64,000 nt of DNA from Candidatus Melainabacteria bacterium (lineage in GTDB: Bacteria > Cyanobacteriota > Vampirovibrionia > Obscuribacterales > Obscuribacteraceae). The translations under genes and the position numbers were made by a program. The stretch is from assembly GCA_003153555.1 (NCBI GenBank), contig PLZS01000048.1, positions 1-64,000 on the forward strand. The letters run 5' to 3'. Positions 52,110-62,744 of this stretch are shown here, piece by piece; position 1 is the first letter of the stretch; each line of letters opens with the position of its first letter. Below the pieces are notes generated by a model, which did no database searches, was not told where the DNA came from, and saw nothing but the letters and a program-made list of their open reading frames with translations.

Positions 52110-54125
52110 ATGCCAAACCCTGAAACAAGTCAAGCGTCTAAATATGCGGCTCCCGATATGTTGAGCGAGTCGAGAGTGACGATTGAGAACGTTCAGCCGC
52201 AAGTCGATGAGGGTGCCTTCCCTGCCAAACGTGTGATCGGCGAGACGGTTCAGGTTACGGCGAGTATCCACACAGACGGTCATAACGCTATTGGCGCCAC
52301 TCTCCTTTACCGTAAAACTGGGGATGCTGACTGGCAACAGACAAAAATGGTGCTGAAGCAGCCTGGGTTGGACCTCTTTGAAGGAGAATTTCAGGTTTCG
52401 GAGCTTGGTTACTATGAGTTTACGTTATGCGCATGGATCGATGCTTACGGTAATTGGGCGCGTGATACGAGGAAAAAACTGGCCGCAGGTCAAGATGTGA
52501 CTTTGGAGCTGACCGAAGGTTCAGTACTGATCAACGACGCGCTCAAAGAGGCAAGCACGGGCGATAAAGCCGAATTGGTGAAATATGCTTCGATGCTCGA
52601 AACCTATGAATATCAGTTGGCTATTTCCAGTACTCCGCTGCACGAATTGATGTTGGCTTATAGCCGCCGCGGTCGAGTGCGCGAGTTTAAGAAGATTTTG
52701 AGTGTTATGGTCGAGTCCGAACGTGCGCTGTATGGCGCATGGTACGAGCTTTTCCCTCGCTCCGTCACGGATAAGAAGGGGCGGCATGGAACGTTCAAAG
52801 ATGTGATCGCTCATTTGCCATATATTGAGGAAATGGGCTTTGACGTTGTTTATATGCCGCCGATTCACCCGATCGGCAGCACTGCGCGCAAAGGACCAAA
52901 CAATACATTGACGGCCGGTCCGCTCGACACTGGCAGCCCCTGGGCAATCGGTTCGCAGGAAGGTGGTCATAAATCAATTCACCCAGAGCTTGGCTCTCTT
53001 TCGGACTTTCATGAATTGATTAATGCGGCAGCCATACGAGGTATTGACATCGCCCTGGATATTGCTTTCCAGTGTTCGCCAGATCACCCATACGTAAGTG
53101 AGCATCCCGAGTGGTTTTATCGACGCCCGGATGGCACAATTCGTTGCGCGGAAAATCCTCCAAAACGTTATGAAGACATCTATCCAATCGACTTTGAATG
53201 CGATGATTGGCAAGCTCTGTGGGATGAATTGAAAGACGTCGTCGTTTATTGGGCGCAACAAGGTGTCAAAGTTTTTCGTGTCGATAATCCTCACACCAAA
53301 CCATATCCCTTCTGGCATTATTTGATTCGTGAAGTCAAACGAATTTTTCCGGAGACTGTCTTTTTGTCTGAAGCTTTTGCCAGACCGAAGGTGATGACCT
53401 ATCTCGCTAAGTGTGGATTCTCTCAGTCGTACACTTATTTCACGTGGCGCAACAATAAGGAAGAGTTGACTCAGTACTTCAACGAGATGTACAACACAGA
53501 AATCGCCGATTATTTACGTCCCAATCTCTTTGCTAACACGCCCGACATTTTGCCGGATTACTTGCAGTACGGCGGTCGATCTGCGTTTATGATCAGAGCC
53601 GCTTTGGCTGCCACTCTAGGTGCGTCGTATGGAGTTTACGGGCCGCCTTTCGAACTTTGTGTCACAGATGCCATGCCGGGTGCCGAAGAGTATAAGGACT
53701 CAGAGAAGTACGAAATCCGTACTTGGAATCTTGAGGACCCTCATTCTATTCGTGATTTCATTAGTCGTCTGAACAAAATCAGGCGAGCAAACATTGCTCT
53801 GCATGGCAATCGTAATCTCAAGTTTTTAAACATCGACAACCGCGAAATGATCGCCTACACCAAGAGCACTGGCGATGGTGCCAATACAATTTTAGTGGTA
53901 GTTAATTTGGATCCACATCACGTTCAGTCCGGCTATCTGCATATTCCATTTGCCGAACTTGGAGCTGATCAAACTTATCAGGTTCATGATTTGATTACGG
54001 GTGTTCGTTTCTTTTGGAATGGTGACACGAACTTTGTTCAATTAGATCCTAGTGTTTCGCCGGCTTACGTTTTCAAAGTGCTTCGTAAGCTCAAATCGGA
54101 ACGTGATTTTGACTACTTCGTGTAG
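52110..54125 (+). CDS. glgE: Alpha-1,4-glucan:maltose-1-phosphate maltosyltransferase
   Basis: 671 residues, normal for GlgE (GH13_3), which extends alpha-1,4-glucan with maltosyl units from maltose-1-phosphate. An N-terminal beta-domain (IGATLLYRKTGDADWQQ) is followed by the helical insert and the barrel: FDVVYMPPIHPIG, HPEWFYRRPDGTIRCAENPP, the nucleophile Asp in VFRVDNPHTKPYPFW, the acid Glu in TVFLSEAFARP, and YGPPFELC near the end. First gene of a rightward operon; the next gene starts 10 bases after its stop. Together with the TreS-Pep2 fusion and GlgB downstream it makes a complete GlgE pathway. Confidence 0.96.
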   Translation: MPNPETSQASKYAAPDMLSESRVTIENVQPQVDEGAFPAKRVIGETVQVTASIHTDGHNAIGATLLYRKTGDADWQQTKMVLKQPGLDLFEGEFQVSELGYYEFTLCAWIDAYGNWARDTRKKLAAGQDVTLELTEGSVLINDALKEASTGDKAELVKYASMLETYEYQLAISSTPLHELMLAYSRRGRVREFKKILSVMVESERALYGAWYELFPRSVTDKKGRHGTFKDVIAHLPYIEEMGFDVVYMPPIHPIGSTARKGPNNTLTAGPLDTGSPWAIGSQEGGHKSIHPELGSLSDFHELINAAAIRGIDIALDIAFQCSPDHPYVSEHPEWFYRRPDGTIRCAENPPKRYEDIYPIDFECDDWQALWDELKDVVVYWAQQGVKVFRVDNPHTKPYPFWHYLIREVKRIFPETVFLSEAFARPKVMTYLAKCGFSQSYTYFTWRNNKEELTQYFNEMYNTEIADYLRPNLFANTPDILPDYLQYGGRSAFMIRAALAATLGASYGVYGPPFELCVTDAMPGAEEYKDSEKYEIRTWNLEDPHSIRDFISRLNKIRRANIALHGNRNLKFLNIDNREMIAYTKSTGDGANTILVVVNLDPHHVQSGYLHIPFAELGADQTYQVHDLITGVRFFWNGDTNFVQLDPSVSPAYVFKVLRKLKSERDFDYFV

Positions 54126-54134
54126 GGAGTATCG

Positions 54135-57100
54135 GTGAGTTATTCAGAAGCGGATCCACTCTGGTACAAAGACGCTGTAATTTATCAGCTGCATGTAAAG
54201 TCGTTTTTCGATAGCAATGACGATGGCTATGGCGATTTCCAGGGACTGATGGAAAAGCTTGATTATGTGCAAGAGTTGGGAGTTAACACTGTTTGGCTTT
54301 TGCCTTTTTATCCTTCACCATTGAGGGATGATGGATACGATATCGCCGACTATGAAGGCATCAATCCAGTCTATGGTGATCGCAAAGATTTTCGAAATTT
54401 CGTTCGAGAAGCACATCGTCGAAATTTAAAAGTAATCACCGAGTTGGTGATTAATCATACTTCGGATCAGCATCCCTGGTTTGATGCGTCTCGTCGAGCG
54501 CCAGCCGGATCCAGTAAGAGAGACTTCTATGTCTGGAGCGATACCGATAAAAAGTATGAAGATGCCCGGATCATCTTTGTTGATTCAGAAAAATCAAATT
54601 GGACCTGGGATCCCATTGCTAATCAATTTTACTGGCATAGATTTTTCTATCACCAGCCGGATTTGAATTTCGACAACCCGAATGTTCGTCGAGCGATCAT
54701 CAAAATTATGAAATTTTGGCTTGATTTGGGTGTCGATGGATTGCGTCTGGATGCAATTCCGTACTTAATCGAACGAGAAGGCACCAACTGTGAAAATTTG
54801 CCGGACACCCACACAGTTCTGAAGGAATTGCGCAAAGTTCTAGATGAAGAGTATCCAGGTAGGATATTTTTAGCCGAAGCGAATCAATGGCCAACAGAGG
54901 TAATCCAATATTTTGGTGACAGTGATGAGTGTCATATGGCATTCCACTTCCCCGTCATGCCGCGCATCTACCTGGCGGTGCATCAGGAAGATCGCCACCC
55001 GATCACCGAAATTCTCAGACAGACTCCTGATATTCCACACGATTGCCAATGGGCGATGTTCTTGCGCAATCATGACGAATTGACTTTAGAGATGGTCACT
55101 GACGCTGAGCGTGATTACATGTACAACGCTTACGCGCATGATCCTATGATGCGTATCAACGTCGGCATTCGCAGAAGATTAGCTCCATTGCTAGACTACA
55201 GCAGAGACAAGATTAAGCTGTTGAACAGTATTTTGTTTTCAATGCCTGGAACTCCGATTGTTTATTATGGTGATGAAATCGGTATGGGCGAGAATATTTT
55301 TCTCGGCGATCGCCATGGCGTGCGAACACCGATGCAGTGGAATTCTGACCGCAATGCGGGCTTTTCGAAAGCAGTGTTTGCCAGGCTTTATTCAGCTCCG
55401 ATTATGGATCCGGTCACTGGATACCAGTCCATCAATGTGGAAGCCCAGAATTTAGATCCATCGTCTTTACTAAATTGGATGCGCTCGATTATCAAATTGC
55501 GAAAGCAGCACCAGGTTTTTGGTAGAGGCACCATTGAGCTGCTCTATCCTGAAAACAGGCACATTCTTGCTTACACTCGTAGTTTTGAAGGCGAGACAAT
55601 ATTGTGCGTCGCCAACCTTTCGCGTCACCCTCAATCAGTTAGTTTGGATCTTCCCGACCATGCTGGAGTTACTCCAATTGAAATGTTTGGTCTGATGCCA
55701 TTTCATCCAATTACAGAAGAGAAGTACACGTTAACATTGGCTGGACACTCGTTCTACTGGTTGCAGCTTACGACGCAAAAAGTTAGTCCGTTTGCAGCAA
55801 CTCCGACCCCTATTAAAGGTGTGGAAACACAGAGCATCTATGTTACAGACAATGTCACTTCAATTAATATATTGCTCACGGGACCATTTCGAAAGATTCT
55901 GGAAAATCGCATTCTGCCTCTATTCGTTCGAGGGCAGAGATGGTTCGGCAAAAAATCAAAAGACGTTAGTTTTACCAGGGTTAACGACTGGATCGATTTT
56001 TCTGCGATTACGGGACTACAGGCAGGCATGCTTGTACTTGAGATTCATTATGACGACTCAGAAATGGATCTCTATACGATGTTTGTTGCTCTCGAAGTGG
56101 AAGACGCCGAATTAGAGCCTACTACAAAGAGCGGATCATCCGTGATTGCCGAGCTATCAGACAAAGGTAAAAGGGCAGTTCTGTTTGACGCCCTCGATAA
56201 TGAGAAATTCAACGCAGCGCTGCTTTCCTACATCGCCGAAGACAAGCGCGTTCGTGGGCAGGTCGGTTTCGTTGAGTCGTATAAGTTGCCGGCGTACGAT
56301 TTGATTGAAAAGAAAGCTGAGCACGTCAGTCCAGTCAAACGTGTCGAGAGCGAACAAAGCAATTCGTCCATTATCTACGGTAATCGATTCATCCTGAAAT
56401 TGTTCAGACATCTTGAGCCCGGATTGAATCCCGACTACGAAATATCGAGATATCTCACCGAGACTTCTCCATTTTCACAAGTGCCAGCGGCTGCTGGTGT
56501 CATTGGTTATACAAATCCTCGAATGGCGAGCCTTTACACTTTGGGCTTACTTCAAGAGTTTGTTCCAAATCAAGGGGATGCCTGGACTTACACTATTGCC
56601 GAATTCCGTAGATATTACGAGCGGTGCGGCACCAAAGCTCCCTTATTGAGCAAGGTTACACCTCCTGCGGTGCCTCTGGCTGACTTGGTAAACGTTGAAG
56701 TACCTGAAGAAGTCTTCGCGTTGCTTGGTGTCTATATTAAGGATGCGGCCAAGCTTGGTGCGCGTACAGCAGAGATGCATATAGCCTTGGGCAAGCCAAC
56801 GGACAGTCCAGCCTTCCAACCGGAGACGATTACTCGCAACGAGTTGATCGATATCTCGGCAGCGATGCGATACGACGTCGTGCGCGTCTTCAAGTTGCTG
56901 GAGCAAAAACTGCGTGTTGCAGAACCAGACCTGGCTAAATCAATTAAGTCGCTTCTGCTTTTTCGCCCGAAGGTTGTCGATTTGTTGGACCGCCTGCCAA
57001 CCATCAATCAAGAGCTTTTGAAAATTCGCTGTCATGGTGACTATCATCTCGGGCAGGTTTTATACTCAGGCGGTGACTTTTTTATTCTCGATTTTGAAGG

Positions 57101-57500
57101 CGAGCCATCCAAGCCCTTACAACAGAGAACTGCTAAGCAGACTCCTCTTAAAGATGTAGCCGGAATGGTGAGATCATTTAGTTATGCGACATACGCCAGC
57201 CTGTTCTTGTTCACCCATAATCGCGCTGAGGATCTGGAGGCTTTCTTGCCCTGGGCAAAGGCTTGCGAAGCCTGGTCGTCAGCCTCATTCTTGAAAGGAT
57301 ATCTCGCGGCAATGGAAGGTTCAGAGCTGGTGCCTTCGGATAGAAGTGATTTCTTCCGGGCCTTGCTTCCGTTTATGATTGATAAAGCGTTTTATGAAAT
57401 ATTCTATGAGGTCAACAACAGACCGGACTGGTTGCGAGTGCCTGTCAGTAGTGTGCTCGAGTATCTAAAGGCTGGTGCTTTTTACAATGAGGATTATTGA
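54135..57500 (+). CDS. treS: Trehalose synthase-maltokinase fusion (TreS-Pep2)
   Basis: 1121 residues, the usual size of the fused enzyme. Residues 1-~555 are a GH13 trehalose synthase/maltose isomerase: WYKDAVIYQLHVKSFFDSN, nucleophile Asp in DGLRLDAIPYL, acid Glu in RIFLAEANQWP, FLRNHDELTLEM and MPGTPIVYYGDEIG. Residues ~580-1121 are a maltokinase: a small N-lobe (RWFGKKSKDV), SSIIYGNRFILKLFRHLEPG, and the phosphotransfer loop HGDYHLGQVLYSG followed by ILDFEGEP. It converts trehalose to maltose and phosphorylates it to feed GlgE. The start is a GTG with GGGAG nine bases upstream. Confidence 0.96.
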   Translation: MSYSEADPLWYKDAVIYQLHVKSFFDSNDDGYGDFQGLMEKLDYVQELGVNTVWLLPFYPSPLRDDGYDIADYEGINPVYGDRKDFRNFVREAHRRNLKVITELVINHTSDQHPWFDASRRAPAGSSKRDFYVWSDTDKKYEDARIIFVDSEKSNWTWDPIANQFYWHRFFYHQPDLNFDNPNVRRAIIKIMKFWLDLGVDGLRLDAIPYLIEREGTNCENLPDTHTVLKELRKVLDEEYPGRIFLAEANQWPTEVIQYFGDSDECHMAFHFPVMPRIYLAVHQEDRHPITEILRQTPDIPHDCQWAMFLRNHDELTLEMVTDAERDYMYNAYAHDPMMRINVGIRRRLAPLLDYSRDKIKLLNSILFSMPGTPIVYYGDEIGMGENIFLGDRHGVRTPMQWNSDRNAGFSKAVFARLYSAPIMDPVTGYQSINVEAQNLDPSSLLNWMRSIIKLRKQHQVFGRGTIELLYPENRHILAYTRSFEGETILCVANLSRHPQSVSLDLPDHAGVTPIEMFGLMPFHPITEEKYTLTLAGHSFYWLQLTTQKVSPFAATPTPIKGVETQSIYVTDNVTSINILLTGPFRKILENRILPLFVRGQRWFGKKSKDVSFTRVNDWIDFSAITGLQAGMLVLEIHYDDSEMDLYTMFVALEVEDAELEPTTKSGSSVIAELSDKGKRAVLFDALDNEKFNAALLSYIAEDKRVRGQVGFVESYKLPAYDLIEKKAEHVSPVKRVESEQSNSSIIYGNRFILKLFRHLEPGLNPDYEISRYLTETSPFSQVPAAAGVIGYTNPRMASLYTLGLLQEFVPNQGDAWTYTIAEFRRYYERCGTKAPLLSKVTPPAVPLADLVNVEVPEEVFALLGVYIKDAAKLGARTAEMHIALGKPTDSPAFQPETITRNELIDISAAMRYDVVRVFKLLEQKLRVAEPDLAKSIKSLLLFRPKVVDLLDRLPTINQELLKIRCHGDYHLGQVLYSGGDFFILDFEGEPSKPLQQRTAKQTPLKDVAGMVRSFSYATYASLFLFTHNRAEDLEAFLPWAKACEAWSSASFLKGYLAAMEGSELVPSDRSDFFRALLPFMIDKAFYEIFYEVNNRPDWLRVPVSSVLEYLKAGAFYNEDY

Positions 57501-57538
57501 AGTGGAATTGCGTTTCGTGACGACTGAAGAGGTGTGCA

Positions 57539-59446
57539 ATGATCGATACTGATACGGCTTTAATTACTGAGTACGATGTCCATCTTTATGGAGAAGGCAC
57601 GCACTACAGAATCTTCGAAAAGCTGGGTGCGCACCCTTTTGAAAGAAACGGTAAGAAAGGAACTCACTTCGCCGTATGGGCACCAAGCGCTGAGGGCATC
57701 TCTGTAATTGGTGACTTCAATAACTGGAAAGCTGATGCCAACGAGATGCGACCAATCGACGGTTCAGGAATTTGGGCAACATTCATTCCAGGAGTGCATG
57801 AAGGCGCCACTTATAAGTATTTTGTTAAAGGCGCTCATGGCTATCGAGCCGAGAAATCCGATCCATTTGGCTTTGCGTCTGAAGTCAGACCGAAGACGGC
57901 CTCTGTTGTTTGGCAAATGGATAAGTATAAGTGGAAAGACAAGAAGTGGATGGATACTCGCGCTGGCAATAATTCGCTGGATTCGCCAATCTCTATTTAC
58001 GAGATGCATCCAGGATCTTGGATGCGTGTACCGGAAGAAAATAATCGCTGGCTGACCTATCGCGAACTGGCCGATCAGCTCAGTAAGTATCTTGTTGAAA
58101 TGAACTTTACGCATGTTGAGCTGATGCCGATCTCCGAGCATCCACTGGACCTTTCATGGGGGTATCAGACGGTCGGTTATTTTGCACCGACTAGCAGATT
58201 TGGAACGCCGGATGATTTTGCTTACTTTGTTGACACGCTGCACCAAAATGGGATTGGTGTGATCATCGATTGGGTTCCTTCTCATTACCCGCGAGATGGG
58301 CATGGTCTGGGTATGTTCGACGGAACTCACTTGTACGAGCACGCGGATGAGCGGCAAGGTGAGCACAAAGAGTGGGGCACTTATGTCTTCAATTATGGTC
58401 GCTATGAAGTCAGTAATTTCCTGATCAGCAATGCGTTGTTCTGGCTGGAGAAATATCACATTGATGGTTTACGGGTTGATGCCGTAGCCTCAATGCTTTA
58501 TCTCGACTATGGACGGAAAGATGGGGAGTGGTTGCCAAATCAATATGGTGGCAGGGAGAATATCGAAGCAGTTCAGTTCGTAAAACGCTTGAACGAGCGC
58601 GTCTATCTGGAACATCCTGACGTTTTGGTGGTGGCAGAAGAATCAACTGCTTGGCCGCAAGTATCCAGACCAACATATTTGGGTGGTCTCGGTTTCGGAT
58701 TGAAGTGGGATATGGGTTGGATGCATGACACTCTCGAGTACATGCAAAACGAGCCCATTCATCGCAAATATCATCACAATAAGCTGACCTTCAGAGGACT
58801 TTACGCGTATTCTGAAAACTTCGTTCTGGCCCTTTCTCACGATGAAGTTGTTTATGGTAAACGCTCGCTTTTGCGAAAAATGCCTGGTGATGAGTGGCAA
58901 CAGTTTGCTAACTTGCGACTTCTTTATGGATACATGTACACGATTCAGGGAAAAAAGCTGATCTTCATGGGCGGCGAGTTTGGCCAAACAAACGAGTGGT
59001 ATCACGAAGCTAGTTTGGATTGGCATTTGCTCGCATATCCTTTGCACCACGGCTTGCAGCAATGGATGAAAGATCTGAACCGCGTTTATAAAGAGGAACC
59101 GGCTTTATACGAACTCGACAAAGAAGGCAACGGATTTGAGTGGATTGATTGCACCGATTATGAGCAAAGCATCTTTACTTACATGAGAAACGGTCGCAAT
59201 CCGAAAGATAGTCTTGTCGTTGTCTGCAACTTCACTCCTGTGCCTCGAGATAACTATATGGTTGGCGTGCCGCATGGTGGTTACTGGAAGGAAATCTTGA
59301 ACAGCGATGCCACAATTTATGGCGGCAGCGGTAAAGGCAATTTTGGTGGCGTTGAGGCCAGCCCTGTCTCTTTCCACGGACGTCGCAATGCACTGGTGCT
59401 GACTTTGCCACCACTTTCAACAGTTGTGTTTAAACATCAGGGTTGA
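57539..59446 (+). CDS. glgB: 1,4-alpha-glucan branching enzyme
   Basis: 635 residues. A CBM48 domain ([20 protein letters not shown]) precedes the GH13 barrel: [32 protein letters not shown], nucleophile Asp in [17 protein letters not shown], acid Glu in [10 protein letters not shown] and [12 protein letters not shown]. The extra N1 beta-module of E. coli-type GlgB is missing, giving the shorter form. It introduces alpha-1,6 branches into the polymer GlgE makes. The ATG has GAGGTG seven bases upstream and follows TreS-Pep2 by 38 bases, so the three genes form one operon. Confidence 0.96.
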   Translation: MIDTDTALITEYDVHLYGEGTHYRIFEKLGAHPFERNGKKGTHFAVWAPSAEGISVIGDFNNWKADANEMRPIDGSGIWATFIPGVHEGATYKYFVKGAHGYRAEKSDPFGFASEVRPKTASVVWQMDKYKWKDKKWMDTRAGNNSLDSPISIYEMHPGSWMRVPEENNRWLTYRELADQLSKYLVEMNFTHVELMPISEHPLDLSWGYQTVGYFAPTSRFGTPDDFAYFVDTLHQNGIGVIIDWVPSHYPRDGHGLGMFDGTHLYEHADERQGEHKEWGTYVFNYGRYEVSNFLISNALFWLEKYHIDGLRVDAVASMLYLDYGRKDGEWLPNQYGGRENIEAVQFVKRLNERVYLEHPDVLVVAEESTAWPQVSRPTYLGGLGFGLKWDMGWMHDTLEYMQNEPIHRKYHHNKLTFRGLYAYSENFVLALSHDEVVYGKRSLLRKMPGDEWQQFANLRLLYGYMYTIQGKKLIFMGGEFGQTNEWYHEASLDWHLLAYPLHHGLQQWMKDLNRVYKEEPALYELDKEGNGFEWIDCTDYEQSIFTYMRNGRNPKDSLVVVCNFTPVPRDNYMVGVPHGGYWKEILNSDATIYGGSGKGNFGGVEASPVSFHGRRNALVLTLPPLSTVVFKHQG

Positions 59447-59549
59447 CGTCGGAGCAGGCTTTTGCTGCCGATCAATAACTTTGTTCCTGTGGTCATAAGC
59501 ATCTAGGACTGAGGCGTTCCATTTCGGAGGGTCCACACCGTCTTGTAAT

Positions 59550-59711
59550 ATGGCAAAACGGAGCACGGATTTCCCAACTCGCCTCAAACAACACGAAAGT
59601 CCGCATCTCTATTTCAGGTCCATCCAAGGCATGTCGCTTGAATATGACTTGTATATGACGATGATAGAAAGTAATTCTCATCATCTAGATCAAACGCTAC
59701 TTGTCGACTAA
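59550..59711 (+). CDS. Possible small protein, 53 residues
   Basis: An ATG-to-TAA frame in the gap after glgB encodes a hydrophilic 53-residue peptide starting MAKRSTDFPTRLKQHE, with a mixed helical middle (SIQGMSLEYDLYMTMIE). The amino-acid composition is protein-like, but there is no ribosome site close to the ATG (the GGAGG at 59526 is about 20 bases away) and no family is recognised. It could be a chance frame or a leader for the exported protein that follows. Confidence 0.25.
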   Translation: MAKRSTDFPTRLKQHESPHLYFRSIQGMSLEYDLYMTMIESNSHHLDQTLLVD

Positions 59712-59735
59712 CCTATACGTTGATTGCTTTTCCAC

Positions 59736-60995
59736 ATGGGTTTCTGGGTGAAGACTACGGCTGCACGCTTAAAGAGTTTGGCGCTGCTCGCATCATTTTT
59801 ATCGGCGAGCGTTTTCCCGTGTTGCCGTAATGCGGCGTTGGCGGCTGAGCCGGCCATAGAGGCTGCCAAGAGTGCGTCCGAGAAAAGTTCTGCTGCTCCT
59901 GCTTCGACTGATCGCAAACCGTTTACTTCTGGCAGCGATTTTAAAACTGGTCCGGTTACTGATGATCAGAAACTGATCAAGCCCATCGCAAAGGATACGA
60001 AGAATCAACCTAACAGCAGCTCCCACACAAAGAACGACACGCCTGCAGAAATGGACGATGCCGATCAACGCAACAGCTCCAAAACTGGTCCAGTAACGGA
60101 CGATGCAAAGCTGATTAAACCGGTGACAGAGGATAAAGGTTCCGCTCAACCAAATCCTCCGAAGAATGCCGACGTTTCAATCAACAACAAGGGTCCGATT
60201 TCATTAGGTGCCGTCAAGGTGGCTAAGGACCTAGAAATGTTGAATTTAATTGCTGAACTGAATGATCTGAAGCGTGATGGATTATATGTGCCGGGACAAA
60301 GGGTGCATCGCTTGGAAGTCATATCTGTTCGCCAGGACCTCGATGAAACCTTGTTTAGTGCTTTCCTTGCAACTCGGCGAGTGGTCTCCGAATTGGATAG
60401 ACAAGTGTCTGGTTACGATGCTGTTGCTCGCGTCTTGGAGGAAAAACGAGATCAAACGGTCCGAAACAACAACATTTTGAACTTTACCAGCGGTGGTGCA
60501 CTGGCAAGTACCCAAGGTGGTATCTCCGTGGGAACGAAAATGAAGTATCAAAACGCCGGCAACGAACTTTGTGCAATTGCCGGTGCTTTAAGCGCTGTTC
60601 TAGGTGCATATACGATTAAGTTACAAGGCGGTGCCAAGCGAGATGCTGAGCGAGAACCGAATATGCTGGCGCCGATTTTTGGATTAAAGCCGGTAGAGCC
60701 AAATAAATATCCCCCATTGGTATGGAACTATATTAATGACCACGAGCCAGGGCAGAAAAAAAATAGGCGTGAACAATTAATTGATCGGTGGATCAAATTG
60801 AATTATATTGAGTCGCTAGAAAAACCGACTAGCCCCCATCATTTAGCAGCTTTAGCTGGCACTATCCCTCTGCACAAGGAAATCACGATTGACCTGCTCA
60901 GAGACCGCATCCCGATGCTAGAAGATGTTCGCGCTGCGGTTGCAGGCATTAATGAGTACTTGGACGAAATACTGACATTCGTTCGTCAGCCATAG
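59736..60995 (+). CDS. Exported protein with duplicated TGPVTDD motif
   Basis: 419 residues from the ATG at 59736 (a TTG four codons earlier is less likely). A signal peptide (LKSLALLASFLSASVFPCCRNAALAA) precedes a disordered segment with two copies of TGPVTDD-x-KLIKP about 48 residues apart, joined by polar linkers. From about residue 150 a folded part follows: helices (AKDLEMLNLIAELNDLKRDG, LDETLFSAFLATRRVVSELD), a Gly/Ala hydrophobic stretch (NELCAIAGALSAVLGAYTIK) and a C-terminal helical domain. No family recognised. It is probably periplasmic or envelope-attached. It sits between glgB and the mutarotase, but nothing links it to sugar metabolism. Confidence 0.7.
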   Translation: MGFWVKTTAARLKSLALLASFLSASVFPCCRNAALAAEPAIEAAKSASEKSSAAPASTDRKPFTSGSDFKTGPVTDDQKLIKPIAKDTKNQPNSSSHTKNDTPAEMDDADQRNSSKTGPVTDDAKLIKPVTEDKGSAQPNPPKNADVSINNKGPISLGAVKVAKDLEMLNLIAELNDLKRDGLYVPGQRVHRLEVISVRQDLDETLFSAFLATRRVVSELDRQVSGYDAVARVLEEKRDQTVRNNNILNFTSGGALASTQGGISVGTKMKYQNAGNELCAIAGALSAVLGAYTIKLQGGAKRDAEREPNMLAPIFGLKPVEPNKYPPLVWNYINDHEPGQKKNRREQLIDRWIKLNYIESLEKPTSPHHLAALAGTIPLHKEITIDLLRDRIPMLEDVRAAVAGINEYLDEILTFVRQP

Positions 60996-61055
60996 TCAGA
61001 CATCATCCAGCAAATCGTCTATGATTTGTTGCTCACAATTTTGGAATGAAAACTC

Positions 61056-61985
61056 ATGAATCAGCAGACTACTCAGCAGTTGACCAAACAATTTGGCACC
61101 GAAGAAATTCTTGTTTTTAGTGAAAACGAACATGGATTGATTCGCGCGAATGTCACTACACCGACCTGCACCGCAGAAATTTATATGCAGGGTGCGCACC
61201 TCACGCGGTGGCAACCGAACGGTGAGAAACCCGTTCTGTTCCTAAGCGAGCGCTCTGGGTTTCATCCAGGCAAAGCAATTCGGGGTGGCGTACCGTTGAT
61301 TTTTCCTTGGTTCGGTGCCAGAAAGAATATACCGGCTGGCACGCAACCCGATGCTCCCTCGCACGGATTCGCTCGAACTTCTAATCAGTGGCTGCTAGTC
61401 TCTGTGGGGCGCAGCAAAGATGATTTTATGATGACGTTTGAATTGACTGAGAACGAGGACTCCACAGCACTGGGATTTCGCCATTTCAAAGTGACATACA
61501 AAGTGTCCGTTGGCGATGAGTTGGAGTTGGAATTGATAGTCGAAAATCAAGCCAACGATTCCATGCAAATTGAAGAAGCATTTCACACATATTTTGCAGT
61601 TAGTGATGCTGAACAAATTACTTTGAGTGGCTTAAGTGATACTGAATATCTCGACAAGACAGACAATTTCCAAGCCAAAAAGCAAACGGAGAAAGTGCTG
61701 CGACTAACGGGTGAGACTGACCGACCTTATCTGTATACCGAATCCAAAATCGACATTGAAGATCAAGCCTGGCAGCGAAAGATTTCAGTAGACAAATTGA
61801 ATTCTCAATCGACAGTAGTGTGGAATCCATGGACAGAGCAGACTGCCAAGCTTTCAGACATGGACCCTGACGGTTGGAAGCAAATGGTTTGCGTGGAGAC
61901 GGCTAACGTAGATAAAAATGCAATTACGCTTCCACCTGGAGGACATCACGCAATGCATGCCCGGATCCGCGTGACACCACTCTAG
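61056..61985 (+). CDS. D-hexose-6-phosphate mutarotase (YeaD-type aldose epimerase)
   Basis: 309 residues of the galactose-mutarotase-like fold, YeaD subgroup, which interconverts anomers of glucose-6-phosphate and related sugars. Motifs: MQGAHLTRWQP, FLSERSGFHPGKAIRGGVPL, IFPWFGARKNIPAG, the catalytic-His region SHGFARTSNQW, EEAFHTYFAVSD (second His) and VVWNPWTEQTAKLSDM with the late MVCVETANV (Glu). The length is typical. Its place next to glycogen genes fits a role at the glucose-phosphate branch point. Confidence 0.9.
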   Translation: MNQQTTQQLTKQFGTEEILVFSENEHGLIRANVTTPTCTAEIYMQGAHLTRWQPNGEKPVLFLSERSGFHPGKAIRGGVPLIFPWFGARKNIPAGTQPDAPSHGFARTSNQWLLVSVGRSKDDFMMTFELTENEDSTALGFRHFKVTYKVSVGDELELELIVENQANDSMQIEEAFHTYFAVSDAEQITLSGLSDTEYLDKTDNFQAKKQTEKVLRLTGETDRPYLYTESKIDIEDQAWQRKISVDKLNSQSTVVWNPWTEQTAKLSDMDPDGWKQMVCVETANVDKNAITLPPGGHHAMHARIRVTPL

Positions 61986-62269
61986 CGATCACATCGACTC
62001 GTGCTTTATCCAAGAATACTCTGTTCATGTGGGCCCAATCCGCTGCGCCAGTTGCTTAGTCCGTAGTCCATTGTACAGCTTCAAACTAAACCACTCGGTT
62101 TGAACCACTTGCCGCTAGACGAGGGTCTAAGCGCACGTCACAGTGGCAACTGCATCTTGGCGGATTGCGTTGGCTTCAACCTTACGTAGTTGCCCAATTG
62201 CTGGAAACAACTTGGTAAGGTCGACCCGTAATAATTGACTGAAAATCAGCGGTTTGAGGTTACAGGTAC

Positions 62270-62740
62270 ATGAATCCATTTAAGGGTGGCGAGTTGGCAG
62301 CAACGATTGCGGAATCAGTGGCACCAGAGACAACCAAAATGGCCGAAGCCGCTGTGCAGAGATTCCTGGGCGAGACGAGTGGAGCGGTAGCTTCAGCCTC
62401 TGCCGAAGCAAAGCCTGCTTTAAACACTCTGGGCGGAGAAATTATTGAATCAGATATCGTCAGCCCAGGCAGAGTGCTTTTTGGATCGAGTAACTTTAGG
62501 GGAAGAACCGGAGATTTTCGAGTAATAACTGTTTCTGGACAAGCGCCAGAGAAGGTGCTTCCGAGCGAGGAGTTTCATGCGCTGTGGAACGCCGCGGGAG
62601 ACGCTTCAGGAGCGGTTCCACCAGTCTATTCTTCCCTTCGCACAGCTGCTGAAAGGCTTCACTCGTCTCAGCTGCAGGACTCTTGGACTAACGCCGATTG
62701 GGCTCGAATGTACCGTATACTCGGCAAGAGTGAGAGTTAA
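62270..62740 (+). CDS. Hypothetical protein
   Basis: 156 residues with no recognised domain, signal peptide or membrane helix. The N-terminal third is Ala/Glu-rich and helical (ATIAESVAPETTKMAEAAVQ), the middle is beta-like (SPGRVLFGSSNFRGRTGDFR) and the C-terminal part helical (SLRTAAERLHSSQLQDSWT). Its stop lies four bases from the 3' end of the opposing glgX gene. The 284-base gap upstream shows only a weak AAACC/GGTTT hairpin near 62088. Confidence 0.55.
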   Translation: MNPFKGGELAATIAESVAPETTKMAEAAVQRFLGETSGAVASASAEAKPALNTLGGEIIESDIVSPGRVLFGSSNFRGRTGDFRVITVSGQAPEKVLPSEEFHALWNAAGDASGAVPPVYSSLRTAAERLHSSQLQDSWTNADWARMYRILGKSES

Positions 62741-62744
62741 CGCG

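Noticed and set aside
59493-59684. 63-residue minus-strand ORF after glgB
   Set aside because: Cys/His/Arg-rich shadow composition and no ribosome site or domain.
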